Below are positions 1 to 6,534 of a stretch of DNA of 6,838 nucleotides, piece by piece (position 1 is the stretch's first letter; each line of letters begins with the position of its first letter). Under the pieces are notes generated by a model, which was given only the letters and a program-made list of their open reading frames with translations, was not told the origin of the DNA and did no database searches. The translations under genes and the position numbers were made by a program. Origin of the DNA: Xanthobacteraceae bacterium (lineage in GTDB: Bacteria; Pseudomonadota; Alphaproteobacteria; Rhizobiales; Xanthobacteraceae); contig JASHYD010000284.1 of the NCBI GenBank assembly GCA_030043175.1, positions 1-6,838 on the forward strand, in the 5' to 3' direction.

Positions 1-2
1 GG

Positions 3-842
3 CCAGACGAAGTTCATCGCACCCTGCAGGACTTTCACATCGTCTGTATGATGCGCGAGCGCACGCCATTCCGCCGCAACACCATCGAGGCGCTGCCCAA
101 TCTCAAGCTGCTCATCACCACAGGTGCGCGCAACGCCTCGATCGACACGGCAGCCGCAGCCGAACGCGGCATCACCGTGTGCGGCACCGGCTCGTTCGGC
201 AATCCGACCACCGGCATTACCTTCGGCCTCATCCTGGAACTGACTCGACGGATCGGCTACGAGCATGCGCGGCTGAAGTCCGGCGAGCTTTGGCAGACTA
301 CGCTCGGACCGGATATCGAGGGCAAAACGCTCGGCATCGTCGGTCTCGGCAAGCTCGGCCTGCGCGTTGCCGGCGTCGCCAAAGCGTTCGGGATGAAGGT
401 GATCGCCTGGAGCCCGAATCTTACGCTGGAAAGGTGCCGCGACGCCGGCGTCGAGTACGCCACCAAGGACGACCTCTTCCGCAACGCCGATATTGTCACC
501 ATCCACGTCCAGCTTGGCGACCGCTCGCGCGGGCTGGTGACGGCAAAGGAATTCGGCTTGATGAAGCCGACCGCATACATCATCAACACCGCCCGCGGGC
601 CAATCATCGACGAAAAGGCGCTCATCGCCGCACTCGACGGGCACCGCATCGCGGGGGCCGGCCTCGATGTGTTCGACATCGAGCCGCTGCCGCTCGACCA
701 CCCCTTCCGGCGCATGGACAACGTGGTGATCACGCCGCACTTGGGCTATGTGAGCCAGCAGAACTATCAGCACTACTTCCGTGACATTGTCGCAAATATC
801 CGCGCTTTCATCGACGGCAAGCCAGTGCGGGTGATCAAATAG
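3..842 (+). CDS. D-2-hydroxyacid dehydrogenase family protein, 5' end cut by the window edge
   Basis: NAD(P)-dependent cytoplasmic oxidoreductase of the D-isomer-specific 2-hydroxyacid dehydrogenase family, which interconverts 2-keto acids and D-2-hydroxyacids. The frame stays open from base 3 through the two ATGs at 48 and 51, and the codons before them read like family sequence (…RTLQDFHIVC), so ATG 48 is internal and the real start lies outside the window. Numbering from ATG 48: the Rossmann loop is G99-x-G101-x-x-G104, and the catalytic Arg is R183 in NTARGPIID, Glu is E212 in FDIEPLP and His is H231 in TPHLGY. The R-E and E-H spacings (29 and 19) are normal for the family. The end of the second Rossmann strand reads AWSPN, without the Asp usual in strictly NAD-dependent members, so NADPH use is possible (inference). 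The C-terminus is complete (TAG at 840). The substrate cannot be named. It converges on the caspase genes and need not be related to them. Confidence 0.93.
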   Translation, partial: PDEVHRTLQDFHIVCMMRERTPFRRNTIEALPNLKLLITTGARNASIDTAAAAERGITVCGTGSFGNPTTGITFGLILELTRRIGYEHARLKSGELWQTTLGPDIEGKTLGIVGLGKLGLRVAGVAKAFGMKVIAWSPNLTLERCRDAGVEYATKDDLFRNADIVTIHVQLGDRSRGLVTAKEFGLMKPTAYIINTARGPIIDEKALIAALDGHRIAGAGLDVFDIEPLPLDHPFRRMDNVVITPHLGYVSQQNYQHYFRDIVANIRAFIDGKPVRVIK

Positions 843-917
843 TCCAGCCAAAATTGCCAGGGCAGCGAGCGTTGATGCCGGTCATATTGAAACCATTTCA
901 GGCCTATTATCGGGCTT

Positions 918-1012
918 GCGACGTGACAGTCGCCAGTACCGGGTTGGTCCCGGCGATCACTGGTCCATTCCGACAATGTGGACAACAGCGCCAACGCCGG
1001 AGTGTCCGGCGT
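918..1012. other. Cluster of three GC-rich hairpins, possible termination zone
   Basis: Three perfect short stems lie in the convergent gap. The first is GCGAC/GTCGC (918-922 with 929-933, 6-nt loop). The second is CCGGG/CCCGG (939-943 with 949-953, 5-nt loop). The third is ACGCCGG/CCGGCGT (994-1000 with 1006-1012, 5-nt loop). None is followed by a T tract on either strand, so these are not classic intrinsic terminators. Their place between two converging genes suggests RNA 3'-end structure, but in GC-rich DNA such stems can arise by chance. Confidence 0.3.
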
Positions 1013-1251
1013 ATCGACGAGGTGCCCGCCCACCATTAACCCGCATGGCGAAGATCGAGTCGAAATTGACCCGGCGCGACACCCTCAGCGGTCTCGCCAA
1101 GGTTCGTCGACAAGCGGGCCGAACTGGGCGACGCATCCACCCGTCGGTTCCGCGAACGAGTTATTGACCCGATCGAAGTGATATCGGCCAGAACTTGACA
1201 GTGTGTCGTCGCGGCCTTGAGCGGGTATCGACGAAATGTGCGGTGCCGTTT

Positions 1252-1263
1252 GTGAATATTCAC
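1252..1263. other. Perfect 12-bp palindrome GTGAATATTCAC
   Basis: A perfect AT-centred inverted repeat with no spacer starts 4 bp beyond the stop codon of the Ser-type caspase-like gene. Its AT content stands out against the GC-rich surroundings. It could be an operator-like site, but it sits at the 3' end of both flanking genes, where an operator has no obvious target. Confidence 0.25.
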
Positions 1264-1267
1264 CCAA

Positions 1268-3043
1268 TCATGGCGCAGCATCGCGTTTGGCTGCCTTCGC
1301 GTACCACTGCCGAGCTTGCGCTGCGTTCTTGGGGACGCCGCGGCCGCTCTCATAGAGCCTGCCCAATTGCCGCATGGCGTCTGCATTCCCACGATCGGCA
1401 CTTTTTTTGTACCAATTTATCGCTTGGATGTAGTCTTGCTGGATGCCGAGTCCCGCTTCATAGAATTCCCCGACCTTAGCCATGCTCACCTGGTCGCCCG
1501 CGGTGGCGGCGCCGCGATAGAGGCGGAACGCCTCGGCGACGTCTTTCGGGCCGCCAAGCCCCTTCTCGTACAGCGCCGCCAGCTCGGCCATCGCAAACGC
1601 TGACTTGAGCGCAACTGCTTTTGCGTACCAACTGCGCGCCTCGGCATAGTCCAACGGGACGATCGTTCCTTCGGAATAAAGCAGGCCAAGACTGTACATG
1701 GCGAGCGAACTGCCCAACGCGCTTGCCTTCTCATAAAGCTCGCGCGCCGTCGCGTAGTCGCCTCGCGCGATCGCCACGCGGGCCGCCTGAAGCGGAAATC
1801 TCGCCACTTGCGGAGAGCGCCGCATTGCCTCTTCGCACGCGCGGCCGGCCGCAACGACTGGGATTTTGCTCAACTCGACCCCGGCAGTGTTGTTCGGTCG
1901 CCCGCTGCCCAGCGGCGACGCAGCAAGGCGATCGCACTGCGCGATCGCGTTGAGGTCATCGTTCGACACCGGCTTGGTTGAAGCATTGGTTTCGCGCGAA
2001 GGCGCAACGAGCGTCACGTCAAGAGACTTTAACCGCGCTTCTGCTTCTTTTGCGTGGAGGCTTGAAGGAAACTTGTTAAGGAAGTCCGCGATCAGGTTCT
2101 TGTCGGTGGCATCCTTGATCGTCTGCCAGACCGTCTCGTCGGCTGGTAGGACTTCGCTCTTGACTTCGTCGGAATGGATCGAAATCGAAGGCTCCTTAAG
2201 ATAGATGGGGCTGTTTGGCAGCGATCCGTAGACGAACGGCTGTTGCCTGCGATTGGTGTGCGACAGCACATCGTCACGAACCCTTCTGAACATCAAGTTG
2301 ATGTCGAGCCCGGGCGATTGCAAATGACTTAGCAACGCCGCCGCATAAGGGCTGTTGCGACCGCCCCGATCGTCGTTGGTAGTGCCGTCCTTTGATGCGT
2401 AGGCTACAAGCACGTTCTGGGCCGGCTCGACCCTGGCCAGTCCGCGGTCGACGGAGCGGCCCTGAGCCGTGCGCCGCATTCGCGCCGCGAACGGATTGCT
2501 GCGACTGGCGTCGAGGATGACCACGCCCAAAATGGCGGCGCGGCCAACGGATTGCATGAGGCTGTTGAGCGCGATTGCTTCCTCGGCAACGTCAAGATCG
2601 GTGCGCAATTCGGCATCGACCGGAAGCAACCAGTTCTCGCCGCCCACCGCAAGCCCGTGTCCGCCGAAATACACCACGGCGAGGTCGGCATTTTGCGTCA
2701 ATTCGTTGAACCTGCGAATCGCCCGGCGAAAATCTTCGTATGAAGCGTTGAACAGCTTGGTGGTTGCGAATCCCAAACGTTCGAAGGATTGTGCGATGTC
2801 GCCGGCATCGTTCAAGGTGGTCGGCAGTGGCGGCGCGTTTTGGTAAGTGCCATTGCCGATGATGAGAGCGACGCGATTTTGCGCTTGGGCGCAACCGCCC
2901 CATAGGCCTAAAAGCGCGGTCAGTGCCAATGCCAATGCCCAAGGCGTACGCACGCAGGTGCGGCGATTGACGGGCAAAATCGCCAGTCGCCGCAGCCTGC
3001 GGATCACTCTCCTGATGGAGCGGAGCTCACCGTTGCTTTCCAT
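1268..3043 (-). CDS. Exported caspase-like (peptidase C14) protein with Cys-to-Ser nucleophile and Sel1 repeats
   Basis: This 591-aa protein has a caspase-like domain at about residues 57-285. H129 of the catalytic dyad is present (VYFGGHG), but the nucleophile position is Ser (S180 in ILDASRSNPF; codon AGT at 2506-2504). The paralog next door has DACRNNPF here. Cysteine proteolysis is therefore unlikely; the protein may be a pseudoprotease or a Ser-type variant (inference). Downstream lie a helical 'W…KFPSS' module (about 302-341), a CDRLAA…AC cap often found before Sel1 repeats (C370, C403), and four 36-residue Sel1 repeats (445-588), a protein-binding solenoid. The N-terminus is Arg-rich, then has a hydrophobic core (about 36-50) and CAQA|Q, consistent with export; C51 is a poor lipobox. 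ATG 3043 has GGAG 8 nt upstream. GTG 2953 would give a shorter, more typical signal peptide but lacks a ribosome site. It is probably co-transcribed with the gene ending at 3072. Confidence 0.92.
   Translation of the reverse strand: MESNGELRSIRRVIRRLRRLAILPVNRRTCVRTPWALALALTALLGLWGGCAQAQNRVALIIGNGTYQNAPPLPTTLNDAGDIAQSFERLGFATTKLFNASYEDFRRAIRRFNELTQNADLAVVYFGGHGLAVGGENWLLPVDAELRTDLDVAEEAIALNSLMQSVGRAAILGVVILDASRSNPFAARMRRTAQGRSVDRGLARVEPAQNVLVAYASKDGTTNDDRGGRNSPYAAALLSHLQSPGLDINLMFRRVRDDVLSHTNRRQQPFVYGSLPNSPIYLKEPSISIHSDEVKSEVLPADETVWQTIKDATDKNLIADFLNKFPSSLHAKEAEARLKSLDVTLVAPSRETNASTKPVSNDDLNAIAQCDRLAASPLGSGRPNNTAGVELSKIPVVAAGRACEEAMRRSPQVARFPLQAARVAIARGDYATARELYEKASALGSSLAMYSLGLLYSEGTIVPLDYAEARSWYAKAVALKSAFAMAELAALYEKGLGGPKDVAEAFRLYRGAATAGDQVSMAKVGEFYEAGLGIQQDYIQAINWYKKSADRGNADAMRQLGRLYESGRGVPKNAAQARQWYAKAAKRDAAP
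1280..1711 (-). repeat. Four tandem Sel1-like repeats (protein level)
   Basis: Residues 445-480, 481-516, 517-552 and 553-588 of the Ser-type caspase-like protein are four units of exactly 36 residues. They share the pattern A-M-x-x-L-G-x-L-Y-x-x-G-x-G followed by A-x-x-W-Y-x-K-A-A. The second unit is the most divergent (LYRGAATAG, and AEL for the usual xLG). A TPR-like half unit (RGDYATARELYEKASALG, about 427-444) precedes them. Confidence 0.9.
2021..2140 (-). repeat. Helical 'W…FP' module, copy in the Ser-type paralog
   Basis: Residues 302-341 follow the pattern W-x-x-I-x-x-x-x-D-x-x-x-L-x-x-F-x-x-x-FP, ending A-x-x-RL-x-x-L. The same module occurs in the neighbouring caspase-like protein just after its protease domain. 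It is predicted to be a two-helix unit; I do not know its function. Confidence 0.6.
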
Positions 3044-3051
3044 TGCCTGAT

Positions 3052-3055
3052 CTCC
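3052..3055 (-). promoter_or_regulatory. Ribosome binding site supporting ATG 3043
   Basis: GGAG on the minus strand lies 8 nt before ATG 3043, inside the 28-bp gap after the TGA of the upstream caspase gene. It is the main reason for preferring ATG 3043 over the GTG at 2953. Confidence 0.6.
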
Positions 3056-3071
3056 GCGCCGGGTCCACGAC

Positions 3072-4868
3072 TCAGCGGGGGACGTGGATCTGAACTCTCA
3101 CGTCGACCCTAGGCGTGGCGGCGGGAGTAGCGACCGTTGGCGCTCTGCTGGCGGCGTTCGCAACACCTCTGGGGCCTCCGGTCCTGACAGCCGTCACGGT
3201 CTTGACACCCGTCGTGGTCTTGAGCGCGCCGGAGGCGTGCGAGCCGCCGCCCTGGTGAAGCTTCAAGGCTCCAGTGCCAACGTGGTGCTTGCCCGGTGCG
3301 TTGTGATTCGGCCCAACGCGACGGAACTGGGTCCTTGGGTCACCCCCTCCGCCGGCGGCTCCGTTAGATGGAGGAGTATTGGCAGCCTCGCCGGCAGGCG
3401 CGCCATCCGGTCTGGAATTGGGAAAATTCCACGTCGTCTTGACGGTGGGCACGCATCCGCTCGGATTCCCCAGCGCCTGACACAGGGCGAGGGTGAAGCG
3501 GATGTCCTCGGCGAAGTGCCCGATGTCCGGGAACCGTTCGAACGCCCGCAGACATTCGGGCGCTGTTTGGTCGTTGTCCAGGAAGCACTGCAGGACATCC
3601 GGGTCTGCCGCCGCCGTGGTTAGGACGGCCTCGTCCACATTGAGGAGCGGAGCGGATACGACGTGCACAGTAATCGGGCTCTGCCCGAGAGCGGCCAAAC
3701 GGCTGTCGGCGACCACCCGCCGCTTCTTGCTGGGAAACTGGCCCACGAAGCGGCGTATCATGGTAGGGTCTTTGGTTTCCCTGATGACGTCCCAGGCCGT
3801 CTGGATGGCGGCGGTATCCCGGAGGAACCGTCGCGCGACCGCCTTCTCCGCCTGCTCGAATTCGGTGTCGGCAAAGCTCACGTGAGTGGCGGGCGGTGGC
3901 GCGGCGCCAGCCGTTGACGGGGGTGGGGTTTCGAGCGATGCGATCCGCACCTTGACGTCGGAAACGTGCGAGCTTGCGGGAAAGCGTTCGACAAACCGGG
4001 TCAGCGACGAGATGTCTTTGGTCGCCTTGAGAAACGACCAGGCAATCTCCGCCGCATCCGGCGGCGGCGGGTCGGCGGCGGTAACGGCGGTCGACGGCGG
4101 TTTGAAATAGATCTCGTCGCTCGAAAGTGATCCGTAAACAAATGGCTGCTGTTCGTTGTCCGTCGCCGCCATGACATCGTCGCGAACGTTCCTGAACAGG
4201 AAATCGACTTCAAGACCGGCCGTCTCGATGTGCTTGAGGAGCGCAGCGGTGAACGGGCTGTTGCGTCCGGCTCCATCGGCGGCGACGCTGCCGTCCCGCG
4301 CCGCATAGGCGACGAGCACGTTGTCGGCCGGTTCGACGGGCGCAAGCCCGAGGATTCGCACGCTTCGCGCGCTGGCTCTCTTCATGGTGGATTGAAAGGG
4401 GTTGTTCCGGCATGCGTCCAATATCACCAATCCCAGCGTCCTGGCTGCGGCCACTGCCTGCATGGCGGACTGCAGACTGATCGCCTCGGTACTGGCGTCC
4501 CCTTCGGTCTTGAGCTCTACATCCGTAGGCAGCAGCCAATTGCTGCCATTGATCTCGATACCATGGCCGGCAAAATATATAACCGCCATGTCGGCATTGT
4601 GCGCAGTCCGGCCGAAATCCAAGAGCGAGCGGCGCATCCCGTCGAAATCGGCGTCGGTGACGGTGCTGACCGCAAACCCCAGCCGCGTGAGCGCTGCAGA
4701 AATGTCCTGAGCATCGTGAGCGGGGTTCGGCAGGCTCGGCACCTTCGCGTAGGCGCTATTTCCCACGACGAGTGCGACCCGCGTCTGGGCGTGGGCGTGA
4801 CCCGAAAGCGCGAACAAGGCCGCTGCCACCAACGGCATTAAGAAAGACAGCAAATGGCGCTTGAGCAT
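3072..4868 (-). CDS. Exported caspase-family protease (peptidase C14-like) with intact His/Cys dyad
   Basis: This 598-aa protein has a clear Sec signal peptide (MLKRHLLSF…, cleavage likely at AHA|Q, about residue 27), so a periplasmic location is expected. The caspase-like domain spans about 29-256: VGNSAY strand, catalytic H102 in IYFAGHG, nucleophile C153 in ILDACRNNPF (codon TGC at 4412-4410), and GRNSPFTAALL late in the fold. By family it should be a cysteine endopeptidase; its substrate is unknown. After the domain come helical 'W…RFP' modules at 273-312 and 355-394 and a degenerate, cysteine-bearing copy at about 421-462 (C428, C439, C463, with C472 beyond). Residues about 485-580 are a Gly/Pro/Thr/His-rich, probably disordered linker, and the end RVDVRVQIHVPR looks like a lone beta strand. 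It is the first gene of a probable two-gene operon with its Ser-type paralog. A weak GGGA precedes ATG 4868. Confidence 0.93.
   Translation of the reverse strand: MLKRHLLSFLMPLVAAALFALSGHAHAQTRVALVVGNSAYAKVPSLPNPAHDAQDISAALTRLGFAVSTVTDADFDGMRRSLLDFGRTAHNADMAVIYFAGHGIEINGSNWLLPTDVELKTEGDASTEAISLQSAMQAVAAARTLGLVILDACRNNPFQSTMKRASARSVRILGLAPVEPADNVLVAYAARDGSVAADGAGRNSPFTAALLKHIETAGLEVDFLFRNVRDDVMAATDNEQQPFVYGSLSSDEIYFKPPSTAVTAADPPPPDAAEIAWSFLKATKDISSLTRFVERFPASSHVSDVKVRIASLETPPPSTAGAAPPPATHVSFADTEFEQAEKAVARRFLRDTAAIQTAWDVIRETKDPTMIRRFVGQFPSKKRRVVADSRLAALGQSPITVHVVSAPLLNVDEAVLTTAAADPDVLQCFLDNDQTAPECLRAFERFPDIGHFAEDIRFTLALCQALGNPSGCVPTVKTTWNFPNSRPDGAPAGEAANTPPSNGAAGGGGDPRTQFRRVGPNHNAPGKHHVGTGALKLHQGGGSHASGALKTTTGVKTVTAVRTGGPRGVANAASRAPTVATPAATPRVDVRVQIHVPR
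3483..4052 (-). repeat. Two to three helical 'W…RFP' modules (protein level)
   Basis: Copy 1 is residues 273-312 (W277, RFPASS). Copy 2 is 355-394 (W359, QFPSKK, ending RLAAL). A third, weaker copy at 421-462 keeps FL…ERFP…H…I but has replaced Trp and gained C428 and C439. Copies 1 and 2 are separated by a Pro/Ala-rich spacer. The modules look like tandem-duplicated helical pairs attached to caspase domains; the third-copy assignment is my alignment by eye. Confidence 0.55.
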
Positions 4869-5211
4869 GATTGATCGTCCCGAGGTTCATCGCCCGGCCG
4901 CGACATGACGCCGACAGCCAGCAAACTTCAAAAGCATGGCAGTTAGTGCCGCCAGCGTCAGTTCGAGTTCATTTTCAAATGAGGCGCAGACATCAAACGT
5001 GATGCGACCGCGCCCCCACCCGCCGCCGGATGAGGTCGAGGTGGCGGATCCGGGCCGCGCGCGCCGAACACGGACACCGGGCGCGGCCGGGTTCCGCTCC
5101 CTCTTTGTTCCGGCCTGCAAGAATGGCCAAACCGAGGCCTCGGGCCGTAGAGGTCGAAGAGTTCGGCAAAACCACAACCCGGACTTTCCCGGCCGGCGCG
5201 CCTCGATCGAC
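4869..5211. other. Intergenic region between the barrel-protein gene and the caspase operon
   Basis: This 343-bp stretch should hold the operon promoter (minus strand) and the 3' end of the barrel-protein transcript. I see no convincing -35/-10 pair. Its outer part is very GC-rich. It contains an 8-bp stem GGCCGCGC/GCGCGGCC (5053-5060 with 5081-5088) without a T tract, and a perfect 12-bp palindrome CCGAGGCCTCGG at 5132-5143. An open minus-strand frame ending at 4887, 18 bp before the caspase start, encodes a hydrophobic tail but has no supported start and is not called. Confidence 0.5.
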
Positions 5212-6534
5212 TCAAAACTGCTTGCGCAGACCCACCTTCGCGAAGCCTCCGATCAGTTCGCCGCCGAAGCGAACCGATCCCCTAACATAAGCCGAGTAGC
5301 CGTTGTTGAAATCGACATTCAACTCCGGATCGACCTCGCCTCGCAGGAGGCCCTGGTCGGTCGGCGTGACCGGCACCGGGACCTGCACGGTGGCGACCGT
5401 CGTTCCATCGGCGATCACGTTGCTATAGGCCAGCACCGCCAGGGTCGGTTCGAAGCTGATGCCGTTGGAATTGAAGGCTGTTCCGAACCGCGCGCCGGCC
5501 TGCAGCCGCAAGGTGGAGCCATCCTGGAGACCCATCAGAGCCGCATTGTCGCCGAACATGGTGCGCGTGAAGCTGAAGCCCGCGGTGGGTTCGATAAAAC
5601 TCGTCCCAAACTTGTTCTTGTACTGGATATTTCCGCTCAGGCCGGCGTTCGTCACGCCAATCGAGCTGTTGGGCAGGCCCAATCCATCCAAGTCTTCGTT
5701 GAGGTTCAGGAAATCGAGCTTCCCGACAAGGTCCGCCGAGAACGGGCCGTTGATATACATCGAATAAAGCCCGACACCCGGTCCTTCCAGGCGCAGCGAA
5801 GCGGGGCCGCCGGTCAGACTGATCCGGCTCGAAGTGTAGTTGGTCACCAACCCGGCCACAACGTAGTCGCCGGGTAGCCAGGCGTTTTGCCAAGTTCCGT
5901 CAAACCCTGCATGGACGCCGTAGGTGTCCTGCGTGCGCCCGACATCGTTAGCATTGAGCGGGTTGCGTTTTTCCCAGTCCCCAAGCCCCTCGACCCAGGC
6001 TGCCCAGGTCGGGCCGGCGGCCATTGCAGGCGATGCTTTGTAGATAGGATTCCTGTCAGCGCCATAGACAGGGCCCTTGTCGCCGTTCGGCGCATAGCCC
6101 AGCAGGCTCTCCTCACCACTGGACGGGGAGTAGGCCAAGGGCGAGGCGGTACTTGACTGCGAACCGAGCGGGCCCTGGAGCTGATCGCGCCTCGTGCGAA
6201 GCACACCTTGCACAGTGGAGAAGGAGAGCTGCTGCTGGGAAGCGGCTATCTGGCCGATGCTAGGAGTTGCAGAATGGCACGTTGCATTGGAAATGGCAGA
6301 AATCGGCGCCGTGAAGTCGCCCCGCGGCGGCCGGCAGCGTCCAGTCGTCGGATCCAGCGTCGAACCGGTAGGACAACTTAGGGTCTGGCAGCGCCCGCCC
6401 CCGAGGTTGGTGGAACCGGCGGGACAACTGCATATTGATTGCGCCTGAGCAAAATCGACACTGCCGAAAACCGCACAACCGAACAAAACCAAAAAAGCGA
6501 ACGCACTTCCGCCGCGTGCTCTCGTCAATTTCAT
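5212..6534 (-). CDS. Outer-membrane beta-barrel (autotransporter-type) protein with Cys-rich N-terminus
   Basis: This 440-aa exported protein starts at ATG 6534, where MKLTRARGG plus a hydrophobic stretch ending AQA|Q gives a good signal peptide (cleavage about residue 31) behind a G-rich stretch 5 nt upstream. ATG 6600, 22 codons earlier, has no ribosome site and would bury the signal. The mature N-terminus has six cysteines (C35, C37, C49, C54, C67, C86) in two SCPxGST…GRC units. A Gln-rich segment (IAASQQQLSF…RTRRDQLQG, about 95-121) follows, then a linker. From about residue 176 (GPTWAAWVEG) the protein alternates polar and hydrophobic residues with many Gly and aromatic positions, as in a barrel, and ends in KVGLRKQF with the C-terminal Phe typical of barrel assembly. 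This resembles rhizobial autotransporter-domain proteins, but there is no large passenger. Its role is unknown; adhesion or surface structure is plausible. Confidence 0.85.
   Translation of the reverse strand: MKLTRARGGSAFAFLVLFGCAVFGSVDFAQAQSICSCPAGSTNLGGGRCQTLSCPTGSTLDPTTGRCRPPRGDFTAPISAISNATCHSATPSIGQIAASQQQLSFSTVQGVLRTRRDQLQGPLGSQSSTASPLAYSPSSGEESLLGYAPNGDKGPVYGADRNPIYKASPAMAAGPTWAAWVEGLGDWEKRNPLNANDVGRTQDTYGVHAGFDGTWQNAWLPGDYVVAGLVTNYTSSRISLTGGPASLRLEGPGVGLYSMYINGPFSADLVGKLDFLNLNEDLDGLGLPNSSIGVTNAGLSGNIQYKNKFGTSFIEPTAGFSFTRTMFGDNAALMGLQDGSTLRLQAGARFGTAFNSNGISFEPTLAVLAYSNVIADGTTVATVQVPVPVTPTDQGLLRGEVDPELNVDFNNGYSAYVRGSVRFGGELIGGFAKVGLRKQF
6334..6432 (-). repeat. Two tandem Cys-rich units SCPxGST…GRC (protein level)
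   Basis: SCPAGST…GGGRC and SCPTGST…TTGRC lie back to back just after the signal peptide of the barrel protein, 17 residues apart. The DNA of the two cores (GAACCGG-x-x-GGACAACT on the plus strand) is nearly identical, which suggests a short local duplication. The pattern resembles small disulfide-bonded extracellular units; disulfide pairing is inferred. Confidence 0.7.

Larger units (their letters stand above)
843..1267. other. Convergent intergenic region, no convincing gene
   Basis: This is 425 bp between the 3' ends of the dehydrogenase and the Ser-type caspase-like gene. Short open frames exist in several phases, but none has a Shine-Dalgarno sequence, homologous-looking domains or consistent coding character. 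The stretch holds three GC-rich hairpins (918-1012), a 12-bp palindrome (1252-1263), and a possible frameshifted coding remnant at about 1045-1200 that is discussed as a finding. A TTGACA at 1195-1200 has no acceptable -10 partner and no gene downstream on the plus strand. Confidence 0.6.

Noticed and set aside
978..1181. Plus-strand 67-codon frame in the convergent gap
   Set aside because: No ribosome site, Ser/Pro/Arg-rich chance-like composition, and it overlaps the other candidate frame.
1195..1200. TTGACA resembling a -35 box
   Set aside because: No -10 element at 16-19 bp and no plus-strand gene downstream.
2890..2893. C51 of the Ser-type caspase as a lipoprotein attachment cysteine
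   Set aside because: The preceding residues are WGG rather than a lipobox with Leu at -3, and a normal AQA|Q cleavage site follows at once.
5053..5088. GC-rich stem-loop as an intrinsic terminator of the barrel-protein gene
   Set aside because: The 8-bp stem is sound but has a 20-nt loop, lies over 120 bp past the stop and has no T run on the minus strand.
4887..5177. Minus-strand frame ending 18 bp before the caspase start, with a hydrophobic tail (LELTLAALTAMLLKFAG)
   Set aside because: Its first half is low-complexity Arg/Pro/Gly sequence, and no start with a ribosome site precedes the hydrophobic part.
4936..5877. A 313-codon plus-strand open frame covering the 3' half of the barrel-protein gene
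   Set aside because: It is antisense to a gene with a signal peptide, barrel pattern and C-terminal Phe; its translation is Arg/Ala-rich with no domain, as expected for a shadow frame in GC-rich DNA.
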